From assembly GCA_003117195.1 (NCBI GenBank), contig BDSI01000006.1:1889987-1953986 (forward strand): 64,000 bases of DNA, in the 5' to 3' direction. The notes under the pieces were generated by a model that worked only from the letters and a program-made list of their open reading frames with translations, was not told the origin of the DNA and ran no database searches. The position numbers and the translations under genes are program-made. This stretch comes from Eudorina sp. 2006-703-Eu-15. Taxonomy: Eukaryota > Chlorophyta > Chlorophyceae > Chlamydomonadales > Volvocaceae. Shown here piece by piece: positions 24,356-36,087 of this stretch (position 1 is the first letter of the stretch; every line of letters starts with the position of its first letter).

Positions 24356-26446
24356 TCAGTTCTGCGCTCCCGAGGGGCGGTTCAACGCGTTCACCGCGCG
24401 TGTCGCGGCCTCAGCGGCCGCAGCCGCTGCCTCCGCCGCCGACCGCACAGCGTGCAGCCGGGCGGCGCTCTTCAGGAAGCGCACCGCCACGGCCGCGGCG
24501 CCGTACCCATTGTCGATGTTGCAGAGGGTGATGCCCGGCGTGTTGGAGCTCAGGGAGGCCAGCAGCGGCGCGATGCCGCCCAGGGCCGCTCCGAAGCCCG
24601 CGCTTGTGGGCACCGCGATCTGACGGAAACCACCAAGGGAAAGGACACAACGGGGCGGCATCAGCGGATAGGGGCCGAACGAGGGTCCGTCGGTCCGTCG
24701 ATCGGTCGGTCGGTTGGTACTGTACACGTCGTCAAGAGCAAGTATTGAGCCCCAGGGTTAGATTCTTAAGATTCTCTCCGCTTCACATCGGATCTACAAT
24801 CTGGCAATACGGCAGTTTACGGGTTACTCTTCGATGGTTGGACTGATTCGCAAACTCGTACCCACAGACCCACCCACCCACCACGGGGCTCTGGGTGATT
24901 CCCGCCACCAGCGACGGCAGAGCGCAGTCCGTGCCCGCCACCACCACCACCACGTCCGCCGCCCTCAGCGAGTCCACGTTGGAGAGCAGGCCGTGCAGGT
25001 TGCCCGCCCCCACGTCGCGGATGCCAAAGCAGTAGGCGCCCATGTAGTCACTCAGCACCCGGACCTCCTCCGCGATCGCCTGGTCCGCCGTGTCCGCGGA
25101 CACCACCGCCACCGACCCGGGCAGCCGCCGCTGCTTGGGCAGCTGATCCGCGGTGGCGGACTTGAGCTTCAGGGTGCGCGCGCGGGCGTTGTACTCGACG
25201 CCTGTGGGGCCGCCGGCGCCCGGACGTGCGCAAACAGTAGTGGGGTAATGGGAGGGCAGCCATCCGGCGTGAGCAGCCTTGGGACCCAGGGACGCGGTGT
25301 GGAGGAACCCGGTGCGCGACAGCGTCAGTTGCAGCCCAACCTGTGTGCTTGTGCCGCTTAAGCTCAGGAGGGGGATTTCTCGCATCCTCGGACTACACCG
25401 TCCGGTTCCGTGGAACTTTATCCGGAGGCAGGGACGGCTGTGCAGCGGCGCTGCTGTGCCGCCCGCGGTTGCTGTCCTTCCCTCCCCTCCCTTGCCCACC
25501 CCACCAAACCGCGGCATGGCGGTCGGTGTCTCTCCGCACTCTCACCGCACCGCACCCACCTGGCGCGTGCATCCGGACCGCCGAGTAGGTTGCGGGATCG
25601 ATCCGCGCCGCAATCGCCACTCGTTGCCGCTCCGTCAAGCTCAACTGCGGGCCAGCCAGCAGCCCAAGCGGAAAGCTGGGCTGAGTTTGCAGGCGCAGTT
25701 GAGGGTTCTCCCTCCCTCGACCATGGACGCCCCTCCCCGACCCGCCCGGCGCCCCAGGTTGCCGGCGGGGCCCTAGGAACTCCCCCACATGCCCCCACAG
25801 GCCCGCACAGCCCGCACAAGCCCAGGCCCAGGCCCGCACGCACCAGCTTCATGGCAATCTGGTCCGCAGACTTCCCCGGGCCCCACACCACCTCAGGGAT
25901 CTGGTGGGGGTCCGAGGTCGAGAGGGAGGGGCCGGCCAGCTGCTCCAAATTGAACTCGGGGGTCACCTGCGGCGCACATTGACACAGTTGCAACCGCCGG
26001 GACACATTTGCGACCGCCGAGAGGCACCAAGAGGCAAGTCGCCGATTAGGTGGACACGACGACGTCGGTGGGTTGCAACTTGCAAGGCAAGGCTAAAGCT
26101 GACTTCCTTGATTTCCCCCCTCACCCCGAATCTCTGCTGGCCCCGGCCAAGGCAAGGGGATAGACGGGGTGACGGCGGTCCCCACCCTTCAGCCCGCTCA
26201 GGCTCATCCCCGCTGGCAGAGATGAACTGTATGTTGGGAGGACGGACCGGAGGTCTCTGCCGCAGCAGCGCGACGGCAAGGGCCGCAGTTCACAAACCCA
26301 CGCACCTGGGAGTGGCTGGACCCGAAGCCGTTGCCGTTTGACATGTGAGCAAACGAGTTCTGGTGGTCTGCCGTTGAGCTGGCGCCTGCTCGGCAGAGGA
26401 GGCCGGGGGCAGGTGGCCGGTCAAACGGGGTCACTCCAGTTGGCAT
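24356..26446 (-). CDS. larB-like: LarB-family protein (AIR carboxylase-like)
   Basis: Five exons join in phase on the minus strand: 26446-26306, 25966-25844, 25644-25560, 25201-24882, 24619-24356, giving 310 residues. Residues 68-88 (HQIPEVVWGPGKSADQIAMK) match the LarB N-terminal PEVVxGxGKxxxQI block. The PurE-like core follows: VVSADTADQAIAEE (149-162), a DVG...G-H segment, VVAGTDCALPSLVAG (about 203-217), IAVPTSAGFGAALGG (224-238) and NIDNGYGAA (257-265). In bacteria LarB carboxylates and hydrolyses nicotinate adenine dinucleotide in the first step of nickel-pincer cofactor synthesis for lactate racemase. Whether the algal protein does this is not known. SAGT in most bacterial relatives reads SADT here. 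The first 47 residues may be an organelle-targeting or poorly conserved leader, and the start is the first ATG of exon 1, so it is tentative. Confidence 0.85.
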
Positions 26447-26568
26447 TCGATGCTCACGGTCGCCCCGTGCCGCCCTCCCTTCCCAAAGGAAACCTCTGCG
26501 CGCAACGGGCGCTTTAGCAAAAGGCGCCCCAACTGCTCAGTTCCCACTCCGTAACCATGTTTGCTGCA

Positions 26569-26603
26569 ATTTTCAGCAAACGCGCTATGCGTTTGCTGAA
26601 AAT
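26569..26603. repeat. 15-bp perfect inverted repeat, 5-nt loop
   Basis: Arm ATTTTCAGCAAACGC (26569-26583), loop GCTAT, then the exact complement (26589-26603). It lies just upstream of the LarB-like gene start (minus strand). Function unknown; it may be a MITE remnant or a foldback duplication. Confidence 0.8.
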
Positions 26604-27274
26604 AGCTTCAGCGTTGTTCCTCCCCAGTAAGGTTGTGGGGTGGGCGGGGGCCCATGCAAGGCAACAGCTCAACTCGCGTTCACACAGAAACAAAAAGAGA
26701 TTGACGTTAATTGATGATTTCCCAGAATTCGATTCCATATGTGCAACAGATGCCGCGAAGCTTAGCTACTGCAGCAAGACGTCGCCTCGTCCTCGCAATC
26801 GATTCTGTGCGTGCCACTCACCTGCCTCTACCGAGAACCGTTCGCGCCCTCCGCATCTCCGGCGCCCTCCAGCCGTCCGTGCTGCAACGCGAGTCTTTGT
26901 TGCAGACGGTGAACGCGTCACGGCCAACATTTTCTCTCAGGTCACGTGCGAGAGAAGTCCGCGTGCTGGCTGTAACCCAGTGATAGCCTGTCTTTACAGG
27001 ACAATGTCCCTCCCAGCTAAAAGATTCTCCGATGTGGAAAAGGATGCGTACGACACTGCGCTCTTCGCTTTTCGCCGCTTTCTGCGCTGAGAACGCTCCG
27101 TGCAGAAACGGACCTGTTTTTCCAGTTGATGAAGAGGAAAACCGCGTTGCTCTCAGCTTTGCTTGTTTGAATTCTCGCGGGTTGCCTTTCGAAGCCGAAA
27201 GAGGTTGTACACGTCAGCAGTAGTAGCGCTGTTTCATCCGCATGTTGCGTAATAAATCAAAATGTTGATTGGAA

Positions 27275-27316
27275 ACGCAGATTAACAATATAAAATTTTA
27301 TATTGTTAATCTGCGT
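27275..27316. repeat. 42-bp perfect palindrome
   Basis: Twenty-one bases starting ACGCAGATTAACAA (27275-27295) are followed at once by their exact reverse complement (27296-27316), with no spacer. The central part is pure A/T. Such a sequence can extrude as a cruciform. No target duplication is evident. Confidence 0.85.
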
Positions 27317-29333
27317 GTGTACAAGCATTGTCATGTGGCGTGCAGACTAGGTCTTTGCCTCGACAACCCCGTATCCTGATGATAATATCATCTTAGGGGC
27401 CTACAATCTTATCGCAAACGTATTCCTGATTTTCTTGTGTATTATGACATTATGTATTTATCACGTCTGTATGTCGCGTTGATGGATAACAGAATGGATA
27501 ACACCGGGCTGAAGTGTAATTTAGGGAACTCGCCACGATATCTTCAATGAACATTAGTAATTCATCACATTTCATTATGGTGACTGTGTTAAAAAATGAT
27601 GACGACTCACCTCGACTGTCTGCGGGAACGGCATGGCAGGGCACGGGTCTGCCGCTTCATATCGCATTTCCTTTGCCTTATCCGCCATTGGTCTTCCTTT
27701 TCAATGCTGCGCACCTGAAGGAACTTTATAGTCTGTCAGGTCTCTCTCCTTTGGTCTGTCCCACTGTCGTCTGCTCCTTTCTGCTCCCGTCGTCTTCCCG
27801 CCCTGCCAGCCTTGTCCGGCAGATCCCAATGACCCAAACACCGCTATTATCTATTGTGCATGCACGGTTGTGAGGGGAGACATGTACACGGCGTCCTTCT
27901 GTTTTGATGCCATACAGTGGACCATTACCTCCACACCAGGGGACGGCCCGGTAGGCCTGAACATCCTGCCTAACAAAGCACACTTGCATTTTCCTTAAAA
28001 CTAGGCCATCGTGAGCCCGGCGCTCCGTCCCAGCAGCGCCCAGTCCGCGCAGCTAAGGTCCTAAGGACTACCGTACAATCGCCATCCGACCAGGTCCGAC
28101 CTGATCCGACGATCCTCGACGATCCAGGACGATCCCTTTTATGCATTAATCAATTCATACATTTATGCAGTACAATCCATTCCTACAGATTAAAGTACGA
28201 TTGTTTGATCGGAAGTACATCAAGCGCGTGCGTGCTGGACCCTGCCCTATCCTGCTGAACAAGGTTGCGACCAGGTCGCGGGCTTCCTGCGGGGGCAGCA
28301 ATGCCTTCGTAGTAGATCTGGGCGCAGCTTGCTTGGTTGCATGCCAAGGAGCGAGCCATGTATGTAAGCGGATGTGGCGGCGGTGACGCTGTCGGCCACC
28401 CAGAGTGGAGTGCACCTTGACCTGCCTTCTGCGGTCCGCGATAGGGTCTCCCTTAGTCACAAACCAGTCCGTGCGCTGTGTGTTGCAGGAACGCGGACGG
28501 TGCAAATCGTTGGCAATGTCGGTACAGACGGCTGCTGACGCCCGCAGGCGGTTTGGATCAAGCCAGGCACGGCCAGACCATGCGTGCCCAGATATGCCCA
28601 AGGATGCACCTATGGTAAACTCACTGTCCAGTGGTTTCGGAAATGCAGGCTGCCTCATTTAGGCATGACTCGCTTAGTGAACCTTTGTGGTGTCCTCTGT
28701 AACACTGCCTGCAGTTGTCCCAGGGGCTAAAGGCCGTCTTGTCCTTCGCCAATGGCCTGGGCAATTCCTTCTGCACTCGTTACCTATACTTCAGTCCAAT
28801 CGGCGACGCGGAAGCAACTGTTATGCCTTTATTCCCGTATATAGGAGGTTGACATTGCGCGCATTTACGATAACCTGCCGCGACTCGACGCTTTCCAAGG
28901 CCAACCTGAAGCCTTTGATGAGAGACTACTGCTGTCGAGCGCCTGGCTTGCAAGCAAGGGTACGGTAATCATTTCTTTCCCCCTGTCCACGAATCGACCG
29001 ATCATCACAATTCATGCGTCATCATTCGCCCCCAATAACAACGGAAATGCCTGCTGGTAATTTTGCCCTCCAGAGAGGCGCAAACGGTCTGGGGCTTCAT
29101 GCTTCATGACAGCCTCTTGGTCATATGTTATGACGTTAAATGCACAGAATTCACAACAAACGAGAGGAAAGCTGTATCATTGCTCCATACAAGATACAAC
29201 AGCGAGCCGAGCAGGCAGGTTCCGTTGGTACGGCGCAGAATGCATTTCCGTTTTTGACAACGAAATTTTACTATCCTATCCAATTAGCGTATCCAAACCT
29301 ACAAGCGACTAACTCCCTCAAGAGCTCGCTACT

Positions 29334-32300
29334 ATGATTTCGGCAATATCATGGATACCGAAAGGTGTTGCGAAAGCTATACCAACAGTTGCACAGCCTA
29401 CAGAAGAGGAATTGGAGGCGATGAGGGCTCAACTGGAGGCGGAAGGCGCGGACGAAGACGATGATGACGACGACGGCGACGGCTCAGGGAGCGACTCCGA
29501 CGACATGGACAGCGACGGGCCCGCCAATGACGATTCCGTGGATGAAGCAGTCGCGCGCGCGCGTGCCGTCGCGTCCGCGATGGCTTCCTCCCGAGCCGCC
29601 GGCGGCGGCGGCGGAAAGCCAGCGGCGACCACCGGCGGACTCGAGGCCGCGATGCGTGAGCTGGACATGGACCGCTACGACGACTCGGGGGACGACGAAG
29701 CCGACGTCATCAACCGCGTGCTGGGCACGTCAGGGCGCGCCGCGCGCCTCGAGTATGTCGACGGCGAAGGCGACCCCTACCTCAAACTCGGCGACGACGA
29801 CTCCGAGATTGAAGACTTCACGCTGCGCCCCTCGGACCTGATCATCCTCTCCGCCAAAAACGAAGACGACGTCAGCAACTTGGAGGTCTGGGTGTACGAG
29901 GAGGCGGACGGCAGCGGCGAGGCCAACCTGTACGTCCACCACGAGGTGCTGTTGCCCGCCTTCCCCCTCTGCCTCGCCTGGATGGACTGCGACCCCCGGG
30001 GCGACACCGCCCGCCGCAACCTGGTGGCGGTGGGCACCCTGGAGCCCGCCATCGAGATTTGGGACCTGGATGTGGTGGACACGGTGGAGCCGCTGACGTG
30101 TCTGGGGGGCGTGGACACGGGGGCGGCGGCGGAGGGGGGCCAGCAGCAGCAACCGGAAGAGGAGGCCGGAACGAGCGGCGCAGCGGACAAAAAGAAAAAG
30201 AAAAAGGCGGGTCGTACCTTGGGCGTATGTTTGGGCCTTGGGGGGCGGGGAAAGGGGCTTGGCTGGGGTCGTGTCCGGGTCAGCGCTGTGGCCCTAGTTT
30301 TAGGTGCGAGGGCCGCGTGAGGACGGAGAGGCCAGCGGGGTGGCGGTCTGTGGAGAAAGGTTACTGGCTTACTCACCAGTACGGAGGGGTGAGCTCTGGG
30401 TAAGCCCAATGAGGGGGGCCCGCCCTGCACTCGGCAGGGGCCCTCTCAGCGTGGCAGGGTGCGCCGAACCCTTCCCTCAGTGCGCCGGCAGCTGGCGGCT
30501 GGCTGGTGGCTGGCAACCGGGGGTGCGGGCAGGCGGAATGAAGGAGTATCCCCAATGCACGCGCCCGAGCGGGACGTCCCCAGGGGACGGCGTGCCGGGC
30601 ATCAGCTGCGGCCATCCGTCGCCTCCGTCGCGGCGCCCATGTTGCTACGTTCTCACGGATGTCTATCTGTGGTGCCGGGCGGGGTGGCCGTTTGGGTCCA
30701 CACAGCCGCACGCGATTGAAACGAGAGGAGCATGACCCCGTGCAGGAGGTCCCTAACACTTCTAAACCCCACAAGGCGCGACTGCCCAACAGCGAAAGGT
30801 TCGTGTCCGCATGAACAGGGTATGCGCCACCCACGTGGCAGGGGTCTAAAGCACCGATGAGCCGGGGCCCCACGCGGCCCCACCCATTTGTTGACTCCAG
30901 GGGGGCCGCAGTCCTGCACCTCCCTTCTCGCGGCCGTCCAGCCGTTGCCGGCCTTTCCACCGCTGCATGACGCCTGCCCCTGCCCGCGGACGCCGCCTCT
31001 CTGCGCCCTCGCAGAAGAAGAAGGCCAAGGCCAAGGTGAAGCTGCTGCCCGGCAGCCACGAAGACAGCGTGCTGGCACTCTCCTGGAACCGGGAGTTCAG
31101 AAACGTGCTGGCCTCGGGGAGCGCGGACTGCACCGTCAAGGTGGGGCCGGGGGGGGAAGCAGGGATGCGGGGGGGGAGGGGAGAGTTGAGAAAGAACCGA
31201 ACCCAGAACGAGCCCAAAAAGAACCGAACCCAGAACGAGCCCGGGGACGCGGTGGCGTCCGGAGCCGCGTGAGCCAGTGGACCGGACAGTTTGGAGAGGG
31301 CGCGTAAGAGGGGCGACCAGTAGAGGTGAAGGTTCGGGGCGTGGCCTTGCTGACGGCACGACTGGTTCCGGAGCACGTGTATGACTCGTTTGTCTCTCCA
31401 AAGAGCGCGCATGCGGCCGGCCGTGTGGACCCACGTCTCTAACATACTACCAATTCGCTGTGGCCGTCAGTGCAATCCACACACCCACTCAATCAACCAC
31501 CTATCTATCTATCTATCTATCTATCCACCCAATCATCTACCCACCCATTAACCAACCCATTCTAGCATCCAAACCCACCCACCCTCCCGCCGCCGCGCAG
31601 GTGTGGGATGTGACCAAGGGCGCATGCGAGCACACCCTGCGGTGCCACACGGACAAGGTGCAGGCGGTGGTGTGGAACCCCGCGGAGTCGCCCGTGCTGC
31701 TGACCGGCTCATTCGACCGGAGCGTGTGCCTGGTGGGTGGGTGGGTGCGGTGGGTGGGTGCGGTGGGTGGCGGTGGGTGGGTGCGGTGGGTGGGTGGGTG
31801 CGGTGGGTGGGTGGGTGCGGTGGGGCGGTGGGTGGGTGGGTGGGTGGGTGGGTGGGTGGGTGGGTGGGTGCGGTGGGTGGGTGGGTGCGGTGGGGCGGTG
31901 GGTGCGGTGGGGCGGTGGGTGGGTGGGTGCGGTGGGTGGGTGGGTGGGTGCGGTGGGTGGGTGCGGTGGGTGGGTGGGTGCGGTGGGTGGGTGGGTCGGC
32001 GGATGGGTGGGTGGGTGGGTCGCGCGGGCTGGCCTGAAAGGGACGGGGGAGCGGGCTGATTCCGCGGTCTGGTTGCGTGTCGTCGCGTGGCTCAGTGGGT
32101 TAGGACCCTTCGGGGGGTGCTGGTACGCGAGTCGGGTGCGCGGCGGCTCGTGCTGCGGCGGGGCAGTTTGCCGGCGGGTGGCGCATGGTGAAGCCCCATG
32201 TCCAGAGAGCAGTAGGCCAGCGGCGCGTGGGTTGACGGCGCACGGCGGGGCTTGGTTACCCGCGGCACGGAGCGGAGGACATGCCACCGCGCGCGCACAG

Positions 32301-33763
32301 TGGACTGACGTTGCCTGTTTCGGACCTGGAGGGGTTACCCGCGGGTCCAGCCAGGCTGCCTAGGGACTGTGAGGACGACGTCCGGCCGCGGGGGATCGCG
32401 TCTCGGAGCGATCTCGGACTATGGGGGGCGGCTGGAAGAACGAGGGGGAAGCGGGGGCCAGGGTCGCGGTCGGTCCGCCTGGGTACTGAAAACAGCAAGC
32501 ATCAGCAACGCGTGGTTGTCCATCAGCCGCCGATCGCCGTCATGCCGCCCCCGCCGTCCCACACGTGCACGGTGGTCTCGTCGCTGCCGAGTGGCCAGAA
32601 GGTTTGTCGACAGCGTATCCACGTATACTAACAGCATGGCCCCGCGCGGACTGCTGCCGCTGCTGCTGCCCTCCTGCCCCCCCTTCCCCTCCACCTCTCC
32701 ACCCCCCGGCAGGCGGATGCACGGACGCCTCAGGGCGACCCCGCCCGCTGGCGTGTCACCGCCGACGTGGAGGCCCTCAGCTGGAACCCGCACGACCCCA
32801 CCTGCTTCCTGGTGTCCAGTGAGGACGGCATCGTGGCGCACTACGACGCGCGAAAAGGAGCAGGTGGGGTGGGTCGCCAGCAAGGGGTGGGGGAGGGGAC
32901 GGAGGGAGGGAGCGCTCAGCTGTACCGCCCGTGAGCCCCTGGGTGGGGGTGGGGGTGGGTGGGTCACGCCGGCACGGTCGTGGGGGCGTTGGGTCCACGC
33001 GCAGATCACGGCCCGCACTGAGGCACACGCATGTCGTAGGTACCCAGTCCGAGGTTTCGGTTATGCTGCTGCTGCATGCTGACCCGTGGGTCATTCGGTG
33101 CCGCAGGGAGCGCCGCCTTGTTCCGGCTGTCCGCGCACGACAAGCCCGCCTGCACGTTGAGCTTCTGCCCCGCGGTGCGCGGACTGCTCGCCACCGGCTC
33201 CACCGACAAGAAGGTGAGGACGTCCCAACCACCCACCCACCCACCAATATGTCGACCTAGTTCCTATACCCCACCTACCTACCCCTCCTGGCGTTGTCGA
33301 GCGCTGCGCTTGGCTGAGCGCGTCGTTGCAGTTTCCCGAGCTTCCTGAGGGGAGTGGAGCTGTATGGTACTTCCGCCAGCCGCCCCAGTCCCAAACGGGA
33401 CGCGCGTCCTCGGCTTCCCCTTCTGCAACTGCTGTTGCGTACGCGGAGCGCGAAGGACGTGTGTCCCCCACCCCCCACCCCTAATGTCTGACCACCCCTC
33501 ATGGATCACGTATCGCCCGCCCGCAGGTGAAGCTGTGGGATGTTGGCGGCAACGTGCCCAGCTTGGTGTGCGCCCAGGACCTCAACACGGGGGCGGTCTT
33601 CTCGGCGGCGTTCTGCGCCGACGCGCCGCACCTGCTGGCCGCCGGGGGGGCAGGCGGCGAGGTGGTGGTGTGGGACGTGCGTGCGCACCCGGCGGTGGCG
33701 GCCAAGTACCCCGCCTTCGCGGCCACGCTGCCGACGGGGCCGCCGCAGGCGGACGACGACTGA
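29334..33763 (+). CDS. PWP1: Periodic tryptophan protein 1 homologue (WD40)
   Basis: Six exons join in phase: 29334-30224, 31015-31140, 31601-31732, 32713-32863, 33107-33213, 33527-33763, giving 547 residues (the human protein is about 500). The N-terminus has the family hallmarks: ISAISWIPKGVAK, a long acidic Asp-rich stretch, a DMDRYD block, then LRPSDLIILSAKNEDDVSNL and YVHHEVLLPAFPL, followed by EPAIEIWDLD. WD repeats follow in the later exons, including HEDSVLALSWNREFRNVLAS, HTDKVQAVVWNPAE, VEALSWNPHDPTCFLVSS and GSTDKKVKLWDVGG. PWP1 is a conserved nucleolar factor in large-subunit ribosome assembly and rDNA transcription. Relative to animals the acidic region and the Lys-rich linker (end of exon 1 and start of exon 2) are extended. 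The exon 1 donor (GTATGT) was chosen because it keeps phase; another donor 11 nt earlier would not. Confidence 0.93.
31496..31525 (+). repeat. (CTAT)n microsatellite in PWP1 intron 2
   Basis: About seven tandem CTAT units. Likely polymorphic; no function implied. Confidence 0.85.
31733..32030 (+). repeat. G-rich minisatellite starting at a 5' splice site of PWP1
   Basis: About 300 bp of GGTGGGTGGGTGCGGT-type repeats begin exactly at the donor of PWP1 intron 3, so the donor GTGGGT is itself a repeat unit. The transcript would hold dozens of GGG runs (G-quadruplex potential) and dozens of possible donors. Confidence 0.85.
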
Positions 33764-36087
33764 AGGGGGGGCGCCCGCTGGGGGGCAGCCGGCGGCAGTG
33801 GGCGGCAGTGGGCGGCAGTCGGCGGAGAAGCGGGCAAGGGCTAGATGCGCTGCCCTTCGGACTGAAGGGGGAGAGGGGGCGGATCTGGGATGTTGGGGTC
33901 GGGTGGGAGGTGGGGTGTGGGGTGCAGGACGGGGGCTGCTCCAGAGAAGCAGACAGGGCGGAGGACCGGGGGTACACCGAGGCAATAGGGCATTATGGGG
34001 GAGTGAGGGTCGGGAGGAGGAGTACAGGGCTCGGACCCAACGGGGGAAGAGGGACGTAGCGTCGCTGGAAGCGGCCTGAGGCTGGGTGTGGGTCATATGC
34101 AGTAGGGGTGGAATGCGGACCACAGGAACGGAACTGGATTGGGTCGGGCCGTTTTTTCGCCGAACCACCGGGACGGGCACATCGGGACTCTGGGGGGAGG
34201 GGGTACACATTCATGTGTCGCACCGTGTGTGTGGGTGTGGGTGTATGAGCTTGGAGGACGCAACCAGATAAGGTCGGCTTGCGCCCGGCCGCCCTCGCGC
34301 CGTGCTGGCTGATACTGTACGTTGTATGTGGTGGTCGTACAAGTACTCATCGCTGTTTGTACGTCTCGGGGTTGTTATACCTCAACGTACGTACTTGCCG
34401 TACTTACGGACGTATACGCTTGAGCGCATATGCTGTCAAGTGCGGTTTTGAGTGCCGCATCCATCCTGAGGCTGCTGTGGCTGCGGATCAACCCCAACGG
34501 ACCCTTGCGGAAATGCTGTGTATCGATGATGCGATGCTGTCACAGCCTTCACCGGTGAAGTGTATTTCGGCTGAGACACAGCTGCGTGCATCGTCCGGGC
34601 AACTTGATGGACGGAGCTGCTTGTGCCCCCGGGATTCCAAGATGTCCCAAAGAGCGCACCGACTGCGGTAGGTACTGTACTGCACTGTACTGCAAGCAAT
34701 GAGCACTAGACCGGCATGCACACGACCAAACTTCTCATTCTACTCTCATCGTTCAGGAGCTTAAACATGCACGGTACGGTGTTCATTCGCCGCAGCAGCT
34801 GCTGTCTCACCTCACGCCGCCTTTCGCGACTCTCGTCCCACGCCTTCTCTACCTTGCGCGCCGCTGCACCCACCCCGACATCTCTCTTGCCCCATCCTGT
34901 GGCGCTGGTCATCGGGTAGGTGCCACTTTCCGACGCGCTCCGCGCTGCAGTTGAGCGACCGTAATGGATACAAATGGATCCGGGACTGCCTACCTGGCTG
35001 GCAGGCAGGGCCTGGCCGGGTGCTGAATGCAGGCGGCGGCGAGGTGATGGGCGCTGCAGCCCTTCGGAGGTTCCAGCGGCACGCCCGGTGCGACCCCGTG
35101 GGCTCCTGGCAACGTGTGGTTGGCGCGGTGTGGGCGGGACGGGGCATCACCCGCTTAGCGGCCTTGATGGTGCCCACAGCAACACGAGATAGGATAGCTC
35201 GTGGTGCGACCTTACTTCAGGCCCTGGAGCCCTGAAAGAGGTTACCGTACTGTGGCGGTGACGGCGCTGTCCTTCACCGTAAGGGTGCAGGATACGGCCG
35301 AGCGGGGCCCTGCCTGGCCCTACTGCACATGGTGCTGGAGCGTAACTCTGTGGGGTAACCCAATGCTTTAAGGCGCTACCCGAGGGGACTCTCTCTCTCC
35401 GGGTTAGAACATATGTATCCCGACCTGGTGAGACCGGAATGGAGGTACAGCCGATAGGTAATCGCGGAGAAAGCGATTCGGAGGGGTGGTGGGGTCGTAC
35501 CTGCCCGTGAAATGAGTGCCGTGCGTTGCTTCCGGTTGCTTAGATGCTCCATAACTCTCTCACACAGCAAGGTTTTACTCATATGGGAGGGTGGGCACCA
35601 GATACACGGTCGGTCCACGGCGGGCACGTCCGGAACATCTGCGCCTCTCGATGTGGCAACGATCTGCAGCTTTCCATAACGCATAATCAGCATCTTTTAG
35701 GGTATTTTTATTACCATCGAATGCTCGTGCGCCCCGACCGACGTTACCGTGGGTCGTTGCACCGATACGGTGTGCCGTACGGCGCTTTTAAATGATACTG
35801 TTGAAAAGGCCACACGAGCCTTACTTTCTGTCCTTCTTAGTGCGGCCTGACGGCAATTGTGGTAACGAAGTCCGAAGTGATCAACGTCGCCGTCTACGCT
35901 GCGCGGCACTCGCCGCCATCTACCTTGAGGCCAACGGTCATAATCTTCAAGTTTACATTGTTTTGTAAGCAATTGACCAACTGAGCAACGCGCAATTTAG
36001 GCCACCGCCTGCGGCGGTGCTAGCGCCTCCTGCGCGCCACCGCAGCTGAGCGGCATAAGGGAAACTTACCTTAGCGACACTATCACG
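33764..36087. other. Intergenic region, no gene supported
   Basis: Starts with the PWP1 3' UTR and ends with the promoter of the ABCF gene. No frame has a recognisable motif, and no clear TGTAA signal was found near the PWP1 stop. A three-fold direct repeat GGGCGGCAGT lies at about 33799-33824. Confidence 0.35.

Larger units (their letters stand above)
26447..29333. other. Divergent intergenic region with two strong hairpins
   Basis: It separates the start of the LarB-like gene (-) from the start of PWP1 (+), so both promoters lie in it. No coding feature is supported. Two structured spots stand out: an inverted repeat at 26569-26603 and a 42-bp perfect palindrome at 27275-27316. Sequence around 27230-27550 is unusually AT-rich. 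Confidence 0.4.

Noticed and set aside
32522..32606. Extra PWP1 exon ending SLPSGQK before a GT
   Set aside because: Exon 3 (ending VCL) joins exon 4 (ADARTP) directly in phase and matches the WD-repeat alignment; the extra piece would disrupt it.
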